NCBI GenBank assembly: GCA_018384595.1
Contig: JAHAYO010000114.1
Coordinates: forward strand, 1-49,894
DNA from: Thiopseudomonas sp.
GTDB taxonomy: Bacteria; Pseudomonadota; Gammaproteobacteria; Pseudomonadales; Pseudomonadaceae
Length of the DNA: 49,894 bases
Direction: 5' to 3'
Position 1 is the first letter of the stretch. Each line of letters begins with the position of its first letter. Below the pieces are notes generated by a model. That model made no database searches, was not told the origin of the DNA, and worked only from the letters and a program-made list of their open reading frames with translations. A program made the position numbers and the translations under genes. Positions 45,521-49,894 of the stretch are shown piece by piece.

Positions 45521-46310
45521 GCAATCACTGATGCAGCGCCTGCAATTGCTGGGTCGCGCTGGGGTCGATGTGATCAGCGCTATGGGGCGCTCTGGCATTA
45601 CACTGGTGCATGTGTTGTTTGGGCCGCGCGGTGCTGGCACCGGCTGGCATCTGCTGCTGCGCCAGCTGTACAGCGTTGGCGTGCTGTCACTGGCGATTAT
45701 TGTCGTCTCCGGCCTGTTTATTGGTATGGTGCTGGCGCTGCAGGGCTATACCATTTTGGTCGATTTTGGCTCCGAGCAGGCGGTGGGTCAGATGGTGGCG
45801 CTGACGCTGTTGCGTGAGCTGGGGCCGGTGGTCACCGCACTTTTGTTTGCTGGCCGTGCTGGCTCGGCGTTGACCGCAGAAATCGGCAACATGAAGTCCA
45901 CCGAGCAGCTGTCCAGCCTAGAAATGATTGGTGTTGATCCGCTCAAATACATCATCGCACCGCGCCTGTGGGCCGGTTTTATTTCCATGCCGTTGTTGTC
46001 GGCCATCTTTACCGTGGTCGGTATCTGGGGTGGCGCGATGGTGGCGGTGGACTGGCTGGGTGTGTATGAAGGCTCTTACTGGGGCAACATGATTGCCTCG
46101 GTGGATTTTCACAAAGATGTCCTCAACGGCATGATCAAAAGCGTGGTGTTTGCCTTTGTGGTGACTTGGATTGCGGTGTTTCAGGGGTATGACTGTATCC
46201 CCAGCTCCGAAGGTATCAGCCGTGCCACCACCCGCACCGTGGTGTATGCCTCGCTGGCCGTGCTCGGCCTTGACTTTATTTTGACTGCACTCATGTTTGG
46301 AGATTTCTGA
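45513..46310 (+). CDS. mlaE: Phospholipid-transport permease MlaE
   Basis: MlaE is the membrane permease of MlaFEDB. The 265-residue protein has five or six helices and the conserved [42 protein letters not shown]-region coupling helix, and [17 protein letters not shown] 45513 follows GGGAGG by about five bases and overlaps the end of mlaF; ATG 45531 would drop six residues. The first helix is amphipathic. The stop overlaps the mlaD ATG as TGATG. Confidence 0.94.
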   Translation: MARQSLMQRLQLLGRAGVDVISAMGRSGITLVHVLFGPRGAGTGWHLLLRQLYSVGVLSLAIIVVSGLFIGMVLALQGYTILVDFGSEQAVGQMVALTLLRELGPVVTALLFAGRAGSALTAEIGNMKSTEQLSSLEMIGVDPLKYIIAPRLWAGFISMPLLSAIFTVVGIWGGAMVAVDWLGVYEGSYWGNMIASVDFHKDVLNGMIKSVVFAFVVTWIAVFQGYDCIPSSEGISRATTRTVVYASLAVLGLDFILTALMFGDF

Positions 46311-46774
46311 TGCGACCCCGTGTCCTAGAACTGTCGGTCGGCCTGTTTATTCTGGCCGGCATTGCTGCCCTGCTGTTATTGGCGCTGCGCGTAAGCGGCT
46401 TGAGCCTGAGCGGGCAAGAACATACCTATACCCTATACGCCAACTTTGACAACGTGGCCGGACTGACCACCCGTGGCAAGGTCACCATGGCGGGCGTTAC
46501 GGTGGGTAAGGTGCAGAAAATCAGCCTAGACCATGACAGCTTCATGGGGCGGGTCGAATTGTCGATTGACCGTCGGGTTAATAATCTGCCGGTGGATAGC
46601 ACCGCCTCGATCGTTACCGCCGGTCTGCTGGGCGAAAAATACATCAGCCTGAGTGTGGGCGGGGACGATGAAGTGCTGGGCGACAAGGATGAAATTTACG
46701 ACACCCAGTCCTCTCTGGTACTGGAAGAACTGATTGGCAAATTTTTGATGAATTCGGTGAATAGCAATGAATGA
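46310..46774 (+). CDS. mlaD: MCE-domain phospholipid-transport protein MlaD
   Basis: MlaD forms a hexameric ring with a hydrophobic pore in the periplasm and is anchored by one N-terminal helix. The 154-residue protein has that helix (LSVGLFILAGIAALLLLALRV) and one MCE domain with YANFDNVAGLTTRGKVTMAG and GLLGEKYISLSVGG. The C-terminal helix LEELIGKFLM contributes to the pore in relatives. It overlaps mlaC by eight bases (ATGAATGA). Confidence 0.95.
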   Translation: MRPRVLELSVGLFILAGIAALLLLALRVSGLSLSGQEHTYTLYANFDNVAGLTTRGKVTMAGVTVGKVQKISLDHDSFMGRVELSIDRRVNNLPVDSTASIVTAGLLGEKYISLSVGGDDEVLGDKDEIYDTQSSLVLEELIGKFLMNSVNSNE

Positions 46775-47414
46775 TGTAAAAAAATTGAGCACCCTGTGGA
46801 GTGCTTTGCTGTTGGGATTACTGGCTGTTTTTTCTGGCGTGTTGCACGCACAAACGGCGCACGAAACCGTGGAAGAGGTTACTGCGAGTCTGTTTGCCGA
46901 TTTGAATGCCAACCGCGACCTGTATCGCCAGCAGCCCCAGGCGTTTTATGACGCCATGGATCGCCTGATCGGTAGCTATGTGGATGTAGAAGGTATATCG
47001 CGCAGCGTGATGACGGTTCGCTATTCGCGGGGTGCCACGCCGGCGCAGATGCAACGTTTTCAAGAAAACTTTAAGCGCGGCTTGATGCAGTTTTATGGCA
47101 ACGCCCTGCTGGAATATGACAACCGTGGCGTGCGCATACTGCCATCGGCTACTGCAGAAAGTGCCGAGCGGGCCGAGGTGCGCATGGAGGTGGCAGGTAC
47201 CGATGGCGTGGTGCATCCGGTGTCCTACACCATGATTAAAATTGGCAATGAGTGGAAGCTGCGCAACGTAATTATCGAAGGCGTTAATCTGGGCAAGTTA
47301 TTCCGCGATCAGTTTGCCGACGCCATGCAGCGCAACCGCAACAATCTGGATGCGGTTATCGACGGTTGGATTGATAGTGTGTCCCGCGCCCGCAAGGCCG
47401 AGGCGGCCAAGTGA
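46767..47414 (+). CDS. mlaC: Periplasmic phospholipid-binding protein MlaC
   Basis: MlaC is the soluble carrier that ferries phospholipid across the periplasm between the outer-membrane MlaA-porin complex and MlaD. The 215-residue precursor has a signal peptide ending at VLHAQ near residue 29. The mature part is helical then beta-rich, with LIGSYVDVEGISRSVM, FKRGLMQFYGNALLEYDN and YTMIKIGNEWKLRNVIIEGVN. mlaA is not in the window. Its stop overlaps the mlaB GTG by four bases (GTGA). Confidence 0.94.
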   Translation: MNDVKKLSTLWSALLLGLLAVFSGVLHAQTAHETVEEVTASLFADLNANRDLYRQQPQAFYDAMDRLIGSYVDVEGISRSVMTVRYSRGATPAQMQRFQENFKRGLMQFYGNALLEYDNRGVRILPSATAESAERAEVRMEVAGTDGVVHPVSYTMIKIGNEWKLRNVIIEGVNLGKLFRDQFADAMQRNRNNLDAVIDGWIDSVSRARKAEAAK

Positions 47415-47707
47415 GTGTTGAGCTGCATGAACAACGCCTGCTGTTGGCCGGCGTGCTGGATCATGCCAGCGTACCGGCACTGCGCGCACAGGCAGCGCGC
47501 TTGCTGGCGCAGGTAACCGGTTCGCACCTGCAGATTGATTGCTCTGGTGTGACGCGCGCCAACAGTGCGGGGCTGGCATTGGTATTGGCCATCATGCGTG
47601 ATGCTGGCAAAGCCGGTAAAACATTTTCCGTAGCGCATTTGCCTGCAGACATGCAGCAAATGGCCCATGTATGCGAGCTGACTGCCGTGCTGCAGCCGGC
47701 TCCCTAA
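47411..47707 (+). CDS. mlaB: STAS-domain phospholipid-transport protein MlaB
   Basis: MlaB is a cytosolic STAS protein that stabilises MlaF and is needed for transport activity. The 98-residue protein is a single STAS domain, with LQIDCSGVTRANSAGLALVLAIMRDAGKAG as the core (serine in the ANSAG loop). It is short and poorly conserved, so the operon place is a large part of the evidence. The start is GTG 47411, coupled to the mlaC stop. Confidence 0.9.
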   Translation: MSVELHEQRLLLAGVLDHASVPALRAQAARLLAQVTGSHLQIDCSGVTRANSAGLALVLAIMRDAGKAGKTFSVAHLPADMQQMAHVCELTAVLQPAP

Positions 47708-47723
47708 ACGAGGTAAATCATCT

Positions 47724-47966
47724 ATGCAGGCAACAGACGTACAGACCCTGATCGAACAGGCTATTCCGGGTGTCAGTATTGAGGCGCAGGGTGAAGGCTG
47801 TAGCTTTCAGCTTAATGTGGTCAGCGATGAGCTGGCTGCGCTGGGGCCGGTTAAGCGCCAGCAGGCTATCTATGCCGTGCTCAACCCGCTGATTGCCGAT
47901 GGCAGCATTCACGCGGTTACCATGAAATTTTTTAGTCAGGCACAGTGGCAAGCCGCGCGCGGCTAA
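47724..47966 (+). CDS. ibaG: BolA-family protein IbaG (YrbA)
   Basis: IbaG is a BolA-like protein that works with monothiol glutaredoxin in iron-sulfur handling and in acid stress. The 80-residue protein has the BolA fold with GEGCSFQLNVVSDELAALGPVKRQQAIY and the conserved C-terminal histidine in DGSIHAVTMKFFS. Both C and H are possible cluster ligands. It sits between mlaB and murA, the standard position in gammaproteobacteria, 16 bases after mlaB. Confidence 0.93.
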   Translation: MQATDVQTLIEQAIPGVSIEAQGEGCSFQLNVVSDELAALGPVKRQQAIYAVLNPLIADGSIHAVTMKFFSQAQWQAARG

Positions 47967-49247
<1,281 letters not shown>

Positions 49248-49253
49248 AACACC

Positions 49254-49883
49254 ATGCTGACTATTGCGTTATCCAAGGGCCGTATCCTTGACGACACCCT
49301 ACCGTTGCTGGCCCAGGCTGGCATTGTGCCGTCTGAGGACCCAGGTAAAAGCCGCAAGCTGATTATCCCCACCACCCGTGACGACGTGCGTCTGCTGATT
49401 GTGCGTGCTACCGATGTGCCGACCTATGTCGAGCTGGGGGCTGCCGATCTGGGCGTGGCCGGCAAGGACGTGCTGATGGAGTATGGCAGCCAGAGCCTGT
49501 ACGAGCCGCTGGACCTTAAAATTGCCAAATGCAAGCTGATGACCGCAGGTGCAGTGGGTGCGCCCGAGCCGGCCGGCCGTTTGCGCGTGGCGACCAAGTT
49601 CGTCAACGTGGCTAAGCGTTACTACGCTGAGCAGGGGCGGCAGGTGGACATCATCAAACTGTACGGCTCGATGGAGCTGGCCCCGCTGGTGGGGCTGGCG
49701 GACAAGATCATCGACGTGGTGGATACCGGTAATACCTTGCGTGCCAACGGGCTGGAGCCGCAACAGCTGATTGCTCATATCAGTTCAAGGCTGGTGGTCA
49801 ATCCGGCCGCGATGAAAACCAAGCATGCCAAAATCCGCGCGCTGATGGACATCATGGAGCAGGCTGTCGCCGAGATGGAGTAA
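49254..49883 (+). CDS. hisG: ATP phosphoribosyltransferase, short form
   Basis: HisG starts histidine synthesis by joining ATP and PRPP. The 209-residue protein has [37 protein letters not shown], and the PRPP-binding [20 protein letters not shown] followed by [14 protein letters not shown]. At this length it lacks the C-terminal regulatory domain, so it is the short form that needs HisZ as a regulatory subunit; hisZ is not in this window. ATG 49254 has no strong ribosome site, and coupling to murA is likely. hisD may follow beyond the edge. Confidence 0.95.
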   Translation: MLTIALSKGRILDDTLPLLAQAGIVPSEDPGKSRKLIIPTTRDDVRLLIVRATDVPTYVELGAADLGVAGKDVLMEYGSQSLYEPLDLKIAKCKLMTAGAVGAPEPAGRLRVATKFVNVAKRYYAEQGRQVDIIKLYGSMELAPLVGLADKIIDVVDTGNTLRANGLEPQQLIAHISSRLVVNPAAMKTKHAKIRALMDIMEQAVAEME

Positions 49884-49894
49884 GCGGCTTCATT

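Overview
The window is 49.9 kb of dense, conserved chromosome from a gammaproteobacterium. The Rieske/cytochrome b/cytochrome c1 operon, the folM-folE-folX-hopJ cluster and glnA next to DUF4124 genes recall Pseudomonadales, so Pseudomonas-like or Oceanospirillales-like relatives are the best guess. The species cannot be named from the sequence alone. I saw no tRNA or rRNA gene, insertion sequence, prophage, CRISPR array or replication origin.

Layout. 1-8.7 kb: a TerC-family membrane protein cut by the window edge, the ABC-F ATPase YheS, galE, darP and pmbA back to back, a 302-base gene-free stretch with several inverted repeats, a 63-residue orphan ORF, cmoM and two tandem DUF4124 genes. 8.9-16.1 kb: glnA, an EamA exporter, dauA-thiD, and a PAS-PAS-PAS-GGDEF gene broken by two frameshifts and truncated at its 5' end. 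16.3-22 kb: rplM-rpsI, petABC (cytochrome bc1), sspA-sspB, then dolP and diaA on the other strand. 22-29 kb: yraN and lpoA divergent from rsmI, the pterin cluster folM-folE-folX-hopJ, mioC-rluE, and a globin. 29-37 kb: a DUF2788 protein, an Lrp regulator, class I fumarase, a DUF3817 protein, hemH, an acyltransferase-prmA-DUF3426 group, and a degenerate SRAP protein. 37.4-44.5 kb: the minus-strand run kdsD-kdsC-lptC-lptA-lptB-rpoN-hpf-ptsN-rapZ-npr, joining Kdo synthesis, LPS export, sigma-54 and the nitrogen PTS. 44.7-49.9 kb: the divergent run mlaF-E-D-C-B-ibaG-murA-hisG for outer-membrane lipid asymmetry, peptidoglycan precursor and histidine synthesis.

The theme is envelope and central housekeeping. 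Lpt exports LPS, Mla retrieves misplaced phospholipid, KdsD/KdsC supply Kdo, MurA and LpoA serve peptidoglycan, and bc1, fumarase and ferrochelatase serve respiration. I did not find a clear new multi-gene system. The items most worth a second look are the SRAP protein that lacks the expected catalytic Cys2 and two other active-site residues, the decaying diguanylate cyclase, a yraN that seems to start at CTG, the structured gene-free stretch beside an orphan ORF, a palindrome over the globin promoter, and a cysteine-rich insert in ferrochelatase.
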